Below are positions 40,490 to 50,941 of a DNA stretch of 64,000 nt, piece after piece. The notes under the pieces were generated by a model that was given only the letters and a program-made list of their open reading frames with translations, was not told the DNA's origin and did not search any database. How positions within the stretch are numbered: position 1 is the stretch's first letter; each line of letters opens with the position of its first letter. The DNA lies in NCBI RefSeq assembly GCF_947497555.1, contig NZ_CANMGY010000002.1, positions 62,001-126,000 of the forward strand, given 5' to 3'. Both the position numbers and the translations under genes were made by a program. The stretch comes from an uncultured Umboniibacter sp. GTDB lineage: Bacteria > Pseudomonadota > Gammaproteobacteria > Pseudomonadales > DSM-25080.

Positions 40490-43400
40490 TTAAAGCTCGT
40501 CACGCATTGCTCGGGCTTCAGCTACTAATGCTTCATCGGTAGCTTCTTCGATCACTTCATCAAGCAGCTCCATGGCGCCCTCAATATCTTCCATATTGAT
40601 GTAGGCACGAGCAAGGTCAAGCTTGGTAGCTGCCTCGTCAGCACCCCCTAACAAGGCGTAGTCTGCATTCTCGTCATCCGAAGGCTGCGCCGACTCTTGT
40701 TCCTCAGCCGGGTCGACAAATTCGAATGCCTCGCCAGCCAATTCAACCTCACCTAGCGACGAATCGAGTGCGTTGAGCTCGGCCTCTAAGTCAGCCATAC
40801 CCTCGTCATTATCAGCATCGTTGCCATCAGCATCGTTGCCATCAGCAGCCATCACTTCATCAGAGGAAACAGCTTCAACAGGCTGTTCATCTTCTTCAAG
40901 CTCTCCAGCTGGTGCAGTGTCTAATGCCGCATCGTCTACCAATAGCTCAATAGCGCCCTCCGACTCTGGGGCTGTCTCCGCTTCTGGAGCTGTCGCTGAT
41001 TCTAGCGCGATTTCTGCGCTGAGATCCTCCACCCCAAGGTCCTCAGCGGCTTCGTTATCAATCGGCGCAAGAAGATCGTCCAGCTCTGATAAACTCGAGT
41101 CAAAATCGAAGTCTTCAACGGCCTCAAGTTCACTTTCATCAAGTTCGGCAATTGAGTCCAAGTCAATCGCCAGCTCTGTCTCAGCAACAGTTTCCGACAG
41201 TGGCTCAATTTCGTCCACCGAGGAAGTCGCTAACGTGTCGTCAAATACCCCACGATCGTCATCCCCAGAAAGTTCTAGTACTGGCTCATCACTTAAGTCA
41301 TTTGAGCCCGCTTTAATCGCGATGGCCTCGCCACTAAACTCAATGTCATCTTCGAACTCAGTCTTTAGATCGTCGACGACTAAAGAGGCTAACTCAGCGT
41401 CAGAAGTATCGTCATCAAGACCCGTTACGTAGGCGTCGTCAGTCGTCCAGTCAATTTCTTCCGATTGAGCAAGTAATTCCGTTTCGGTAGACGCTTGAAT
41501 GTTGGTATCTTCAACTTCAACAACGTCATCTAAACTTGCCGCTGAATCGAGGGAATCAGATGATTCGATATCACTTAAACTAACAAAAGATGCTTCAAAT
41601 GCCTCGTCTTCATTGCCATCAAAAGACTCACTGCCATCTAGCGCTTCCGAATCTGAATAAGCCACCGCCTCGTCTTCAACGATGTCGTCATAGTAGGAGG
41701 CTGCCGCTTGATCATCGGACTCAACGCTCGCAAAAATAGCAGGCAAATCAAGCGTTAGATCCTCTGCGGTTATCTCAACTTCTTCATCTTCAGATTCACC
41801 CTCGGTAGTCGGCTCAGCCGCTAACGCAAGCGCTACCGCTGCTGCTCCGGAGCCCTCGGCGACGGACAAGTCATCTTCATCTTCCACGGAAGGCGTTGGG
41901 AGGACTTCACTCTCGCTAACTATTTCGTCATCATTCTCTGCCAAGCTAAGCGGTTCTTCCCTACTCGCTTCAGCCTCAGAGACAACTTCAAGCTCAGCGA
42001 AATCTTCAGCCTTCAGCTCTTCGCCCATCGTTAGCGATTCATCGATAGCTTCTTCGTCTAACTCAGACTCTATTTCAATCTCGAGACCGATCTCATCATC
42101 GAATTCAGTCTCTACATTAGCTTCAACTACTTCGTCGGCTTCAACTTCAGCCTCTACTTCAGCCTCTACTTCAGCCTCTACTTCAGCCTCTACTTCAGCC
42201 TCTACTTCATGCGAATCGTAACCATCTAAGCCAAACTCATCATTACTTGAAGGGCTTTCACCTACCTCGGGCGCTTCAGTCGAATCGGTAGTGGTTCGTT
42301 CCGCGCTAAGATCAAAATCCTCGAGATCGAGCTCAAAATCCGCATTGACCTCAGTGGCCGCTTCAGTAGTCAGTTCATCGTTGGCGCTATCAGCCGCTGG
42401 TGAAGTTTCCATATCGGCGTACAGGGAATCTAAATCACCTAGCTCAAAGTCAGACTCATCCAGCACGTCGTCGTGTTGGTCGTTCATGTGACTCGCTGCA
42501 ATCGCCTCTTCGGCTGATTCTGCTGACTCAACCAGCAAATCATCCGCATTAGAGGCTTCTTCCGCCGCGAAACTCGCCCGCAAACCATCGATTTGAGTCT
42601 GTACAGACTCGTCGCCTTCTACATTAAGAACATCCGCTTGCTCATCAAAGGCATCTTGATCATTCAGTAATACCAAAACTTCGAGTAACTTTAACCGCGC
42701 TGCGGTGTCCGACGCATCTCTCTGAAGAGCACCTTCAAGCAAATTACGCGCCTGTTCGAATTGATCGAATGCTAAGTACCCTTCCGCTGCAGCGATGGGA
42801 GATTCGGCATTCAACTCTTCGTCATAGGTCGAATCCACGGACTCAAGGTAGTCAACCAACGTCGATTCCAATTTATCGTCATCGATATCGAGGCTTACTT
42901 TGCCATCATTGAAGCCTTCTCTTCGTGCTTCAGCAAGAAGTTCTTGAACCGCACCGCCTTTCGTTGCATCGTCTGAATTAACTAGCGGCTCATTCGAATT
43001 ACTGTCGGTGTTTTGCTGACGTCGACGCCAGAGGAATCCGCCCAGTATTAAAGCTAAGCCACCTAGCCCTATACCCTGATAGATGGGCTGAGCATACCAG
43101 GCGGGCGAATCATTAGTCTGCGCTTGCACGAGCTTGGGTGATTCATCCTGTGGTGTTTCTGCAGGAGCCGTCACGGCAGCGCTTGGTTCAGTCGAAGCGG
43201 ATTCACTCACTGGCTCAGGCATCTCAACAATCTCGTCATTGAGTGTGTTCACCGCGTCGGCTTGATTCGCTGCAGCTTGAATACGCGCCAACTCTTCAGA
43301 GCGTAGCTCGACCAGCTCCGACATGACCTGATTTTGTTCTTCTAAGCTCTCAAGCTGTCTACGTAACTCATCATTTTCATTGCGCAGCCCATCGAGTTCT

Positions 43401-44275
43401 TCACCTAGTTGGCTTTCTACGTCGTCACCAGCTGTCACTGACAAAGTACCGACTGAACTACCGGTCTGACCATCATTGAGACGGCCGGATACCTGTGCAC
43501 CAGTTTGCGAGCGAACCTGAGATACGGCATCATCTTGATAAATAGAACGAACCGCTGATTCACTTGGAATCGCTAGGGTTGCGCCGCGCATTAAACGATT
43601 AATATCGCCATCAATAAAGGCTTCTGGATTCGTTTGCTGCAGCGCCACAATCATTTGTTGAACGCTGATGTCCGCCGCCGGTTTAATTGATTTAGCGATA
43701 CTCCAAAGCGTGTCACCATCGCGAACGAAATAACCACTGCTCGAGTTCGCCTTATCCGCTGCCTGGTTTTCGCGCACTGCGACGGTCGCCGCTGGAGTTG
43801 CCGCAGGGATGTTCACTGGCTGCTCCGAGCGTCGCGATTGTTCGACCACTGTGGGACGCTGAATTGGAGCCGTTACGGCTGGACCCGCTAAGGTTGGTAG
43901 ATCCATTAATAGTGTGTATTCACGCAACACCTTGCCTGAGGCCCACTTCGCCTCAACCAAAAAACTAAGGTAGGGCTCACGAACGGGATCTGCACTACTC
44001 ACCACCACCACGCCACGCTCAACGTCTAAGCGAAAATTCAGCCGAGAGAGAAATGGAGCGCGATCAAGCTGACTTAATTCAAAAGCCCGCTGATCTGCGA
44101 GCCGAACAACAAGGCTTTCAGCATCAAATGACGAAGCATCAATGAGGCGGATTTCCGCAGCCAATGGCTCATTGAGAGATGAGGTCAAGGTAACCTCACC
44201 CAACCCGAGTGAGTAACTCAGTGAGGAAGTTAACGAAGCAACAGCGGTTGCAGTAACGAGTACTTTACGCAGCAT
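40490..44275 (-). CDS. fimV: FimV/HubP-family polar scaffold protein
   Basis: A 1261-residue inner-membrane protein: signal peptide (1-23), FimV N-terminal domain (about 24-130, LGEVTLTSSLNEPLAAEIRL), LysM (about 180-238, VRDGDTLWSIAKSI), coiled coil (about 285-330), one membrane segment (about 393-412, then RRRRQQN), a very acidic cytoplasmic region of about 780 residues, and the FimV C-terminal TPR-like motif TKLDLARAYINMEDIEGAMELLDEVI. It organises polar complexes such as type IV pili and flagella in relatives. An EVEA tetrapeptide repeat lies in the acidic part. Confidence 0.94.
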   Translation of the reverse strand: MLRKVLVTATAVASLTSSLSYSLGLGEVTLTSSLNEPLAAEIRLIDASSFDAESLVVRLADQRAFELSQLDRAPFLSRLNFRLDVERGVVVVSSADPVREPYLSFLVEAKWASGKVLREYTLLMDLPTLAGPAVTAPIQRPTVVEQSRRSEQPVNIPAATPAATVAVRENQAADKANSSSGYFVRDGDTLWSIAKSIKPAADISVQQMIVALQQTNPEAFIDGDINRLMRGATLAIPSESAVRSIYQDDAVSQVRSQTGAQVSGRLNDGQTGSSVGTLSVTAGDDVESQLGEELDGLRNENDELRRQLESLEEQNQVMSELVELRSEELARIQAAANQADAVNTLNDEIVEMPEPVSESASTEPSAAVTAPAETPQDESPKLVQAQTNDSPAWYAQPIYQGIGLGGLALILGGFLWRRRQQNTDSNSNEPLVNSDDATKGGAVQELLAEARREGFNDGKVSLDIDDDKLESTLVDYLESVDSTYDEELNAESPIAAAEGYLAFDQFEQARNLLEGALQRDASDTAARLKLLEVLVLLNDQDAFDEQADVLNVEGDESVQTQIDGLRASFAAEEASNADDLLVESAESAEEAIAASHMNDQHDDVLDESDFELGDLDSLYADMETSPAADSANDELTTEAATEVNADFELDLEDFDLSAERTTTDSTEAPEVGESPSSNDEFGLDGYDSHEVEAEVEAEVEAEVEAEVEAEVEADEVVEANVETEFDDEIGLEIEIESELDEEAIDESLTMGEELKAEDFAELEVVSEAEASREEPLSLAENDDEIVSESEVLPTPSVEDEDDLSVAEGSGAAAVALALAAEPTTEGESEDEEVEITAEDLTLDLPAIFASVESDDQAAASYYDDIVEDEAVAYSDSEALDGSESFDGNEDEAFEASFVSLSDIESSDSLDSAASLDDVVEVEDTNIQASTETELLAQSEEIDWTTDDAYVTGLDDDTSDAELASLVVDDLKTEFEDDIEFSGEAIAIKAGSNDLSDEPVLELSGDDDRGVFDDTLATSSVDEIEPLSETVAETELAIDLDSIAELDESELEAVEDFDFDSSLSELDDLLAPIDNEAAEDLGVEDLSAEIALESATAPEAETAPESEGAIELLVDDAALDTAPAGELEEDEQPVEAVSSDEVMAADGNDADGNDADNDEGMADLEAELNALDSSLGEVELAGEAFEFVDPAEEQESAQPSDDENADYALLGGADEAATKLDLARAYINMEDIEGAMELLDEVIEEATDEALVAEARAMRDEL
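42144..42209 (-). repeat. 12-bp tandem repeat in fimV encoding EVEA
   Basis: Five perfect copies of ACTTCAGCCTCT plus a half copy on the + strand, which encode a run of EVEA units in FimV. The unit is a multiple of three, so copy number could change without a frameshift. Confidence 0.95.
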
Positions 44276-44499
44276 TATTTATATTATCCTTTATCGCTTT
44301 TTTAACTCGATCTCATTGCTAATGACGCAGAGCTAGACGGAGTTATACTAAAAAGAGTATATCGCGATAACTTCGAAGTTTTAAACCTTTAACGAACCCA
44401 ATGCGAACAAATTAACAGTTTTAGGTAAATAAAGGCGCTAAAAGTACAAAACCACCGCTAGGATGGTTTTGATCGATAGAACTGAGTCTCCGTACTCGC

Positions 44500-45603
44500 T
44501 TAACTACGAAGAATCGCTAACATCCGTCGGAGTGGCTCCGCTGCACCCCATAAGAGCTGGTCTCCCACCGTGAACGCTGAGAGGTATTCAGGCCCCATAT
44601 TCATTTTGCGAACTCGTCCTACTGGCACAGCCAAACCGCCGGTTACCGCAGCCGGTGTCAGCGCGGATAGACTCGCATCGCGGTGATTATCAATCCATTT
44701 TGACCAGGGCGTTGCTGCCTTGATAATGGCTTCAATGTCATCCATCGGGACGTTGCGATTGAGCTTGAGCGTCAAACCCTGACTGTGACAACGCATTGCT
44801 CCAACTCGGACACAGATACCATCAAGCGGGATATCCTGCTTCGATGCTAGTATTTTATTGGTCTCACATTGCGCCTTCCACTCTTCTCGGCTCTGGCCGT
44901 TAGCCAATTGAGTATCAATGAAAGGTAATAGGCTACCTGCCAGAGGATAGCCAAATTGCGCTTTGGGATAGCCATCGCTGTTGAGTGCTGCCGTGATCTG
45001 GCGATCAATATCCAAAATTGAGCTTGCTGGGTTGGCCAACGGCTCGGCTACCGCTTCCTTCAGATAACCCATCTGTTGGATTAGCTCGCGCATATTCTTC
45101 GCACCTGAGCCACTCGCAGCCTGGTAGGTCATTGCAGAACCCCACTCAACCAAGCCCTCTTTGAAGAGTCCACCGACAGCCATCAACATCAGCGAAACGG
45201 TACAGTTACCGCCAATAAAGTCCTTAACACCACTGTTTAGCGATTGGTCAATCACTCCACGATTGATGGGATCCAGAACAATAGCGGCCTCATCACTCAT
45301 TCGTAATGAGGAGGCAGCATCAATCCAGTAACCATTCCAGCCCGTTGCCCGCAACTTTGCCTGCACAGCCTTCGTGTAGTCGCCACCCTGACAACTAATA
45401 ATCACTTCCTGAGCACACAACGCATCAATATTATAGGCGTCTTCCAAAGCTGGACAGCTAACACCCACATCCGGTGCAGCACCACCTACATTTGAGGTAG
45501 TAAAGAATACTGGCTGCAAACCTTTGAAGTCATCTTCCGCTAGCATGCGCTCCAGTAATACTGAGCCCACCATGCCACGCCAACCTACAAATCCTACTTT
45601 CAC
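44500..45603 (-). CDS. asd: Aspartate-semialdehyde dehydrogenase
   Basis: A 367-residue enzyme with the NADP-binding start [20 protein letters not shown] and the catalytic Cys in [17 protein letters not shown] near residue 135; the [14 protein letters not shown] motif closes the active site. It makes the branch-point precursor of Lys, Met and Thr. It follows leuB by 9 bp, the usual leuCDB-asd order of this group. A weak hairpin AAAACCA/TGGTTTT (44449-44472) after the stop may end the operon. Confidence 0.95.
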   Translation of the reverse strand: MKVGFVGWRGMVGSVLLERMLAEDDFKGLQPVFFTTSNVGGAAPDVGVSCPALEDAYNIDALCAQEVIISCQGGDYTKAVQAKLRATGWNGYWIDAASSLRMSDEAAIVLDPINRGVIDQSLNSGVKDFIGGNCTVSLMLMAVGGLFKEGLVEWGSAMTYQAASGSGAKNMRELIQQMGYLKEAVAEPLANPASSILDIDRQITAALNSDGYPKAQFGYPLAGSLLPFIDTQLANGQSREEWKAQCETNKILASKQDIPLDGICVRVGAMRCHSQGLTLKLNRNVPMDDIEAIIKAATPWSKWIDNHRDASLSALTPAAVTGGLAVPVGRVRKMNMGPEYLSAFTVGDQLLWGAAEPLRRMLAILRS

Positions 45604-45612
45604 GTGTAATAC

Positions 45613-46692
45613 CTACTTCGACAATTCATTACAGACGGCTTGACCCATTTCAACCGTGCCAATTTTTGTGCAGCCATCAGAATAGATATCCGGAGTGCGC
45701 AAACCGCTTTCCAAAACACGCTCCACGGCTGCTTCAATTTGATCTGCTACCTGCGCCTCACCAAGAGAGTAGCGCAGCATCATCGCTACTGACAGTATAG
45801 TCGCCAGCGGATTCGCTAAGTTTTGCCCAGCAATATCGGGAGCCGAGCCATGGCATGGTTCATACATACCGCGTCCCTGCTCATCCAATGATGCTGACGG
45901 CAGCATACCAATCGAACCGGTTAGCATCGCCGCGGCATCAGACAAAATATCACCAAACATATTGCCCGTGACCATCACGTCAAATTGCTTAGGTGCTTTG
46001 ACCAACTGCATGGCCGCGTTATCAACATACATATGTGAAAGTTCAACATCTGGATACTGCGGTGCAATGTCATTCAACACTTCACGCCACAACACCGTAA
46101 CTTCCAGTACATTCGCCTTATCAACTGAACACAATTTCCGATTGCGTTGCTGCGCCAAGCTGAAGGCCAAATGCGCAATTCGACGAATCTCAGACTCGCG
46201 ATAAACGTAGGTGTTGAAGCCCTCACGCTCTCCATTTTCAAGTTCGCGTACACCGCGTGGCTGACCGAAGTAGATCCCGCCCGTTAGCTCACGGACAATC
46301 AATAGGTCCAAGCCCGAGACAATTTCCGGCTTCAGCGAGGAAGCATCGGCTAGTTGCGGGTATAACAGCGCGGGACGCAGATTACCGAATAATTCAAGCT
46401 CAGAGCGAATGCCCAGCAAGCCCTTTTCTGGGCGCTTTGCCATGGGCAGGTGATCCCACTGAGGACCCCCTACAGCACCTAGCAAAATAGCATCGCTCGC
46501 CTTCGCGGCGGTTAATGTGGCTTCAGGTAACGGTTCACCCGAAGCTTCAATAGCGGCACCGCCTAACAACCCATCAACCAACTCAATATCCAAATTGTGC
46601 TGTTGGATAACTAATTCAAATACTGCTCGGGCTGCACCCATTATCTCAGGGCCAATACCGTCACCGGGGAGAACTAAAACTTGCTGACTCAT
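45613..46692 (-). CDS. leuB: 3-isopropylmalate dehydrogenase
   Basis: A 359-residue NAD-dependent decarboxylating dehydrogenase, third step of leucine synthesis. Motifs: [11 protein letters not shown] at the start, [14 protein letters not shown], the metal- and substrate-binding [23 protein letters not shown], and [12 protein letters not shown]. The ATG at 46692 was chosen over the one two codons upstream because of its better spacing from an AAGAG sequence. Confidence 0.95.
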   Translation of the reverse strand: MSQQVLVLPGDGIGPEIMGAARAVFELVIQQHNLDIELVDGLLGGAAIEASGEPLPEATLTAAKASDAILLGAVGGPQWDHLPMAKRPEKGLLGIRSELELFGNLRPALLYPQLADASSLKPEIVSGLDLLIVRELTGGIYFGQPRGVRELENGEREGFNTYVYRESEIRRIAHLAFSLAQQRNRKLCSVDKANVLEVTVLWREVLNDIAPQYPDVELSHMYVDNAAMQLVKAPKQFDVMVTGNMFGDILSDAAAMLTGSIGMLPSASLDEQGRGMYEPCHGSAPDIAGQNLANPLATILSVAMMLRYSLGEAQVADQIEAAVERVLESGLRTPDIYSDGCTKIGTVEMGQAVCNELSK

Positions 46693-46701
46693 AACCATCT
46701 C

Positions 46702-47343
46702 TTAATCTATCGCAACCCATGGGTAACGCTGTAAATGTTGCGCTTCGAAGGCGGCAATTGCCGAGCGATCTTCAAGCGTTAAACCAATATCATCAAGGCC
46801 GTTTAGCAAGCAGTGCTGACGAAAATCATCAATCTCAAAATCGAAGCTTTCGCCATCGGTCGTACTCACCGTCTTTGCCGTCAAGTTCACGTCAAGCTTA
46901 AAGCCCTCGTTAGCCGCGAGCTTTTTGAACAGCGACTCAACGACGTCGCTCGGCAATACAATGGCTAATAAGCCGTTTTTAAAGCAGTTATTATAGAAGA
47001 TATCGGCAAAGCTTGGCGCAATCACTACGCGAAAGCCATAATCCTCTAATGCCCATGGCGCATGCTCTCGTGAGGAACCACATCCGAAGTTTTCACGAGC
47101 CAACAAAATTTCTGCGCCCTGATATCGGGCGAAGTTCAACGGGAATTCTGGATTGAGGGGTCTTCCTGCACAGTCTTGATCGGGCTGACCTTCATCTAAG
47201 TAACGAAGCTCATCAAACAAGTTCTTACCGAACCCAGTCCGCTTGATCGACTTCAGGAACTGCTTGGGGATGATCATATCGGTGTCAACGTTGGCTCTGT
47301 CCATTGGCGCAACCAACGCATTTAAACGAGTAAATGCCTTCAC
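46702..47343 (-). CDS. leuD: 3-isopropylmalate dehydratase small subunit
   Basis: A 213-residue swivel-domain subunit. Typical blocks are [15 protein letters not shown] at about residues 20-34, [14 protein letters not shown] near 85, and [15 protein letters not shown]. It pairs with LeuC to isomerise isopropylmalate. ATGA overlap with leuC indicates translational coupling. Confidence 0.95.
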   Translation of the reverse strand: MKAFTRLNALVAPMDRANVDTDMIIPKQFLKSIKRTGFGKNLFDELRYLDEGQPDQDCAGRPLNPEFPLNFARYQGAEILLARENFGCGSSREHAPWALEDYGFRVVIAPSFADIFYNNCFKNGLLAIVLPSDVVESLFKKLAANEGFKLDVNLTAKTVSTTDGESFDFEIDDFRQHCLLNGLDDIGLTLEDRSAIAAFEAQHLQRYPWVAID

Positions 47344-48779
47344 GCTGACACCTCCGTGTTAATAAATTCACGAACGTCAACAAAATGACCGGCAATCGAA
47401 GCTGCCGCGGCCATGGCAGGCGATACGAGGTGAGTTCGACCACCCCACCCCTGACGACCTTCGAAATTACGATTGGAAGTCGAGGCGCAGTGTTCACCCG
47501 CGCCCAACTTATCCGCATTCATTGCCAAGCACATGGAACAACCTGGCTCGCGCCACTGAAGCCCCGCCGCCACGAAAATCTTGTCCAGGCCTTCTGCTTC
47601 GGCCTGAGCCTTAACTTGCTGTGATCCAGGTACTACTAGCGCTTCCTTAACGGAGGTGGCTACCTGACGCCCTTCAACTACCTTCGCCGCTTCACGTAAA
47701 TCTTCAATTCGAGAGTTAGTGCACGAACCAATAAATACTTTATCCACGTTGATGGAGGTGATGGCTTGATTAGCACTTAAGCCCATGTAGCTTAACGCCC
47801 GCTCAATAGAAGAGCGTTTAACGCTATCCTGCTCGGCCGCAGGATCGGGAACGTTTTGATCCACCGCTAGCGTCATTTCAGGGGAAGTCCCCCAGGAAAC
47901 CTGAGGCTTGATCTCGGCAGCCTGAAGAACGACTTCGTGATCGAATACCGCATCGCTATCGCTGTGCAGCGTTGACCAGTAGCCAAGTGCTTGATTCCAA
48001 GCATCGCCCTTGGGCGCATATTCTCGGCCCTTAACATAATCCAAGGTCACCGCATCAACCGCTACTAGCCCTGCGCGAGCACCGCCTTCAATAGCCATAT
48101 TACACAGCGACATTCGCCCTTCCATGGATAGCTGCTCAATCGCAGAACCCGCAAACTCAATGGCGTAGCCATTACCGCCTGCAGTACCAATTTTAGCGAT
48201 AATCGCCAAAGCGATATCCTTACCGGTGATATAGGCAGGAAGATCGCCCTCAACGCGAACTCGCATGTTCTTCATTTTACGCTGAATTAGGCACTGCGTC
48301 GCCAAGACATGCTCAACTTCAGAGGTACCGATACCATGAGCTAACGCGCCCAATGCACCGTGAGTCGACGTATGCGAATCACCACACACAACGGTCATAC
48401 CGGGCAGTGTTGCGCCGGTCTCTGGACCCACAACGTGAACAATACCCTGCTTAGCATCGTTAATCTTGAACTCGGTAATACCGAACTCATCACAGTTATC
48501 ATCCAATGTTTGCACTTGGATTTTCGACACTGGATCTTGAATACCCGCAACGCCAAGCTGACGTTCCGTAGTGGTCGTCGGGACGTTATGGTCCGGTGTA
48601 GCCACATTGGCAGATACTCGCCACGGCTTACGACCGGCGATACGCAGCCCTTCGAAAGCCTGCGGCGAAGTTACTTCATGGAGGAGATGGCGATCAATGT
48701 AGATCAATGCTGTGCCATCTGCGCGCTCTTGAACTAAGTGCACCTCCCACAATTTGTCGTACAAGGTAGATCCCGCCAC
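47340..48779 (-). CDS. leuC: 3-isopropylmalate dehydratase large subunit
   Basis: A 479-residue aconitase-family protein. The [4Fe-4S] cysteines are in [19 protein letters not shown] (about residue 347) and [12 protein letters not shown] (about 407 and 410). [32 protein letters not shown] is diagnostic. First gene of leuCDB-asd, 129 bp from the divergent LysR gene. Confidence 0.96.
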   Translation of the reverse strand: MAGSTLYDKLWEVHLVQERADGTALIYIDRHLLHEVTSPQAFEGLRIAGRKPWRVSANVATPDHNVPTTTTERQLGVAGIQDPVSKIQVQTLDDNCDEFGITEFKINDAKQGIVHVVGPETGATLPGMTVVCGDSHTSTHGALGALAHGIGTSEVEHVLATQCLIQRKMKNMRVRVEGDLPAYITGKDIALAIIAKIGTAGGNGYAIEFAGSAIEQLSMEGRMSLCNMAIEGGARAGLVAVDAVTLDYVKGREYAPKGDAWNQALGYWSTLHSDSDAVFDHEVVLQAAEIKPQVSWGTSPEMTLAVDQNVPDPAAEQDSVKRSSIERALSYMGLSANQAITSINVDKVFIGSCTNSRIEDLREAAKVVEGRQVATSVKEALVVPGSQQVKAQAEAEGLDKIFVAAGLQWREPGCSMCLAMNADKLGAGEHCASTSNRNFEGRQGWGGRTHLVSPAMAAAASIAGHFVDVREFINTEVSA

Positions 48780-48806
48780 CTGTCTCTCCTAAATCAAATA
48801 ATTGTT

Positions 48807-48823
48807 GTACACATGGAGTGTAC
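48807..48823. promoter_or_regulatory. Inverted repeat between leuC and the LysR gene
   Basis: GTACAC (48807-48812) and GTGTAC (48818-48823) form perfect 6-bp arms around ATGGA, about 28 bp upstream of leuC. A second weak pair, CTTAT/ATAAG (48851-48877), may be the LysR activation site. Assignment is tentative. Confidence 0.45.
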
Positions 48824-48908
48824 GCACCAGATCGGATAAAATAAATTCATCTTATGTATCAGTTCGATTACAATAAGTAATCTCTTTTCACTAGGCTCGA
48901 GAATTGTT

Positions 48909-49808
48909 ATGGACACGCAAAGTTTAAAAGCTTTTTTATGGGTTGCAGAAACTGGCTCTTTCTCCGAGGCAGCCGAATCATTGCACCTCACTCAACCTGC
49001 TGTATCAAAACGTATTGCATCACTGGAAGACCAGTTGAATGTTCGTCTATTTGATCGCATTAACCGCCGTGTCAGCCTAACCGAAAGTGGTCGAGTACTC
49101 CTCCCGCGCGCGCAACTCATTCTCAAGGAAGTGATGGATGCACGTCGTGTACTCCGTGATATGACCGGCGAAATTGAAGGTCCGCTAAAAATGGCAACGA
49201 GTCATCACGTTGGCTTGCACCGCTTACCACCCGTGCTGAAGGACTTCGCCAAAAGCTACCCAAAGGTTTCCCCAGACATGGCTTTCATGGATTCAGAGAA
49301 AGCCTATGAAGAGGTTCTTGCCGGGCGCCAGGAATTAGCAGTCGTGACGCTAGCACCCACCACTAACTCGAATCTGAACACCTACCCAATTTGGCGAGAT
49401 GACCTCGTATTTGTGGTAGGTAAAGAGCATGCCTTGGCTGAAGTAGGTGAACTGAATATTGAATCGATGTCAAAGTGGCCTGCAATTTTACCCGGTGACG
49501 TCACCTACACGGGACGGATCGTTAAGCATCTGTTCGAATCGCGTGAAGTACCTTTGCACGTGGCAATGTCTACCAACTACTTAGAAACTATTAAGATGCT
49601 GGTCAACGTTGGCATGGGCTGGAGTGTGCTGCCTCGTTGTATGAGCGATGACTTAGTTCAGTTTGAGCTCACCGACGTAGAAATTTCCCGTAACCTTGGC
49701 GTAATCTGGCATAAAGCGCGTACGCTCTCTAATGCGGCGAAGGCATTTATCGGTAGTCTGAATGAGCATCGTGATGAAGGTATTGCGGACATTCCGGCAA
49801 TCGATTAA
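48909..49808 (+). CDS. LysR-family regulator divergent from leuCDB
   Basis: A 299-residue regulator. The N-terminal HTH is typical (LKAFLWVAETGSFSEAAESLHLTQPAVSKRIASLEDQLNVRLFDR), followed by a LysR substrate-binding domain (about residues 90-290). Its position, divergent from leuC, is conserved in many gammaproteobacteria and suggests control of leucine biosynthesis genes. The effector is not known from sequence. Confidence 0.92.
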   Translation: MDTQSLKAFLWVAETGSFSEAAESLHLTQPAVSKRIASLEDQLNVRLFDRINRRVSLTESGRVLLPRAQLILKEVMDARRVLRDMTGEIEGPLKMATSHHVGLHRLPPVLKDFAKSYPKVSPDMAFMDSEKAYEEVLAGRQELAVVTLAPTTNSNLNTYPIWRDDLVFVVGKEHALAEVGELNIESMSKWPAILPGDVTYTGRIVKHLFESREVPLHVAMSTNYLETIKMLVNVGMGWSVLPRCMSDDLVQFELTDVEISRNLGVIWHKARTLSNAAKAFIGSLNEHRDEGIADIPAID

Positions 49809-49850
49809 TCGATAAGCGCATTCTGGTAACACCAACTACGCTTATTGCTT

Positions 49851-49889
49851 AAACCAATCAGGCCGCTCGTTGAGCGGCCTGATTGGTTT
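49851..49889. terminator. Bidirectional intrinsic terminator
   Basis: Perfect 18-bp arms AAACCAATCAGGCCGCTC and GAGCGGCCTGATTGGTTT around GTT, between two convergent genes. The A- and T-flanked ends allow termination from both sides. Confidence 0.95.
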
Positions 49890-49945
49890 AGATGAGTAAT
49901 ATTGAAATCTCGATAGAACTCGATACTACAATATAAATCGGCAAC

Positions 49946-50854
49946 TTATTCCGCTAAAATTGTCGGGTTACGCTTAATCTCTTCGGCGCGAGAATAGGCT
50001 GCGTTGGCAGCACGCTGATTGCCCGCCCGATCAAAAGCGGTGGCAGCTTGATAGTGCTCTGCTACCGCATCAATTGCGGTTCGACGCTGCTCGTTTGGCG
50101 TCAAGCCTTCATTTTTGAACAGCGCTTCACTCAGACTCGCCACTTCTAGCCAGGCTTCGCCCGAAGTTTCGTCACGCCCCGTCATCGCAATGAGTTGCGC
50201 CTTAATTTGTAGTTGCTCAATCTCCATTGACGTTAACACGTTGATCAACGCTAGCGCCTCGACGCCCGGGTTATTCACAGCCTCCTGCAAACGCCTTAGC
50301 TCATTGATACGTAAGTCAACATCTGACAGAAGCTCCTCAACTCGGTCTTCATCGATCGGATCATCATCAAGTTTAGCCTCGCCGCGAAGTGAGTTGCTGA
50401 TAAGCCACCATTCATTCCGTAGCTGATCTCGCCAGGCTACCGCACTCACAACCGCTTGACTCCAACTCGCTTCCTCCAACTTACTAACCGTCCATTCTCG
50501 CGAGCTCGCCATTTGGAAATCTAGCGCTTCTAGCTGACTAGTCGCTTCTTCCATCCAATCCTCGAGTGGGTCTTCTTCAAGCTGGAACGTTGGAGTTCGC
50601 TCGGCTGAAACAGTTTGTAGCGTTAGTGGCCAAGCATCCGCACCAGCAATCGTACAGGCTGAGATTCGCTCGCCGCCACTCGCGTTACAGCGCGCTTTGA
50701 TACTACGCTGTCGCGTTTCACAAGCGCTACGCCATTCGCCTTGGGTAATTGCAGTACAGTCACATTGAATGACAGCGCATTGATCAACCGCCTGCGCATT
50801 GATGTTGACACTAACCAGACAGATGGCCGCAATAATAGAGAATCGGTAAAACAT
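49946..50854 (-). CDS. Secreted helical protein of unknown function
   Basis: A 302-residue protein with a signal peptide (residues about 1-20, ending I-N-A-Q). The early mature part has several cysteines (CAVIQCDCTAI and CETRQRSIKARC) that probably form disulphides; the rest is acidic and strongly helical (about residues 95-300), with a TPR-like AAYSRAEEIKRNP end. No family recognised. Single gene between the terminator and the MFS gene. Confidence 0.7.
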   Translation of the reverse strand: MFYRFSIIAAICLVSVNINAQAVDQCAVIQCDCTAITQGEWRSACETRQRSIKARCNASGGERISACTIAGADAWPLTLQTVSAERTPTFQLEEDPLEDWMEEATSQLEALDFQMASSREWTVSKLEEASWSQAVVSAVAWRDQLRNEWWLISNSLRGEAKLDDDPIDEDRVEELLSDVDLRINELRRLQEAVNNPGVEALALINVLTSMEIEQLQIKAQLIAMTGRDETSGEAWLEVASLSEALFKNEGLTPNEQRRTAIDAVAEHYQAATAFDRAGNQRAANAAYSRAEEIKRNPTILAE

Positions 50855-50941
50855 AAAAACACCGTTTTATTGTTATTTTGGAAATACTTTCATTTTAGTT
50901 TCGCTGATTTTGACGCGCGTCGCAAGTTTTGAATAATTTGG

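Noticed and set aside
40773..41432. 219-codon Ser-rich + strand frame inside fimV
   Set aside because: It is the antisense shadow of the Asp/Glu/Ala-rich part of FimV; the low-complexity composition explains the lack of stops.
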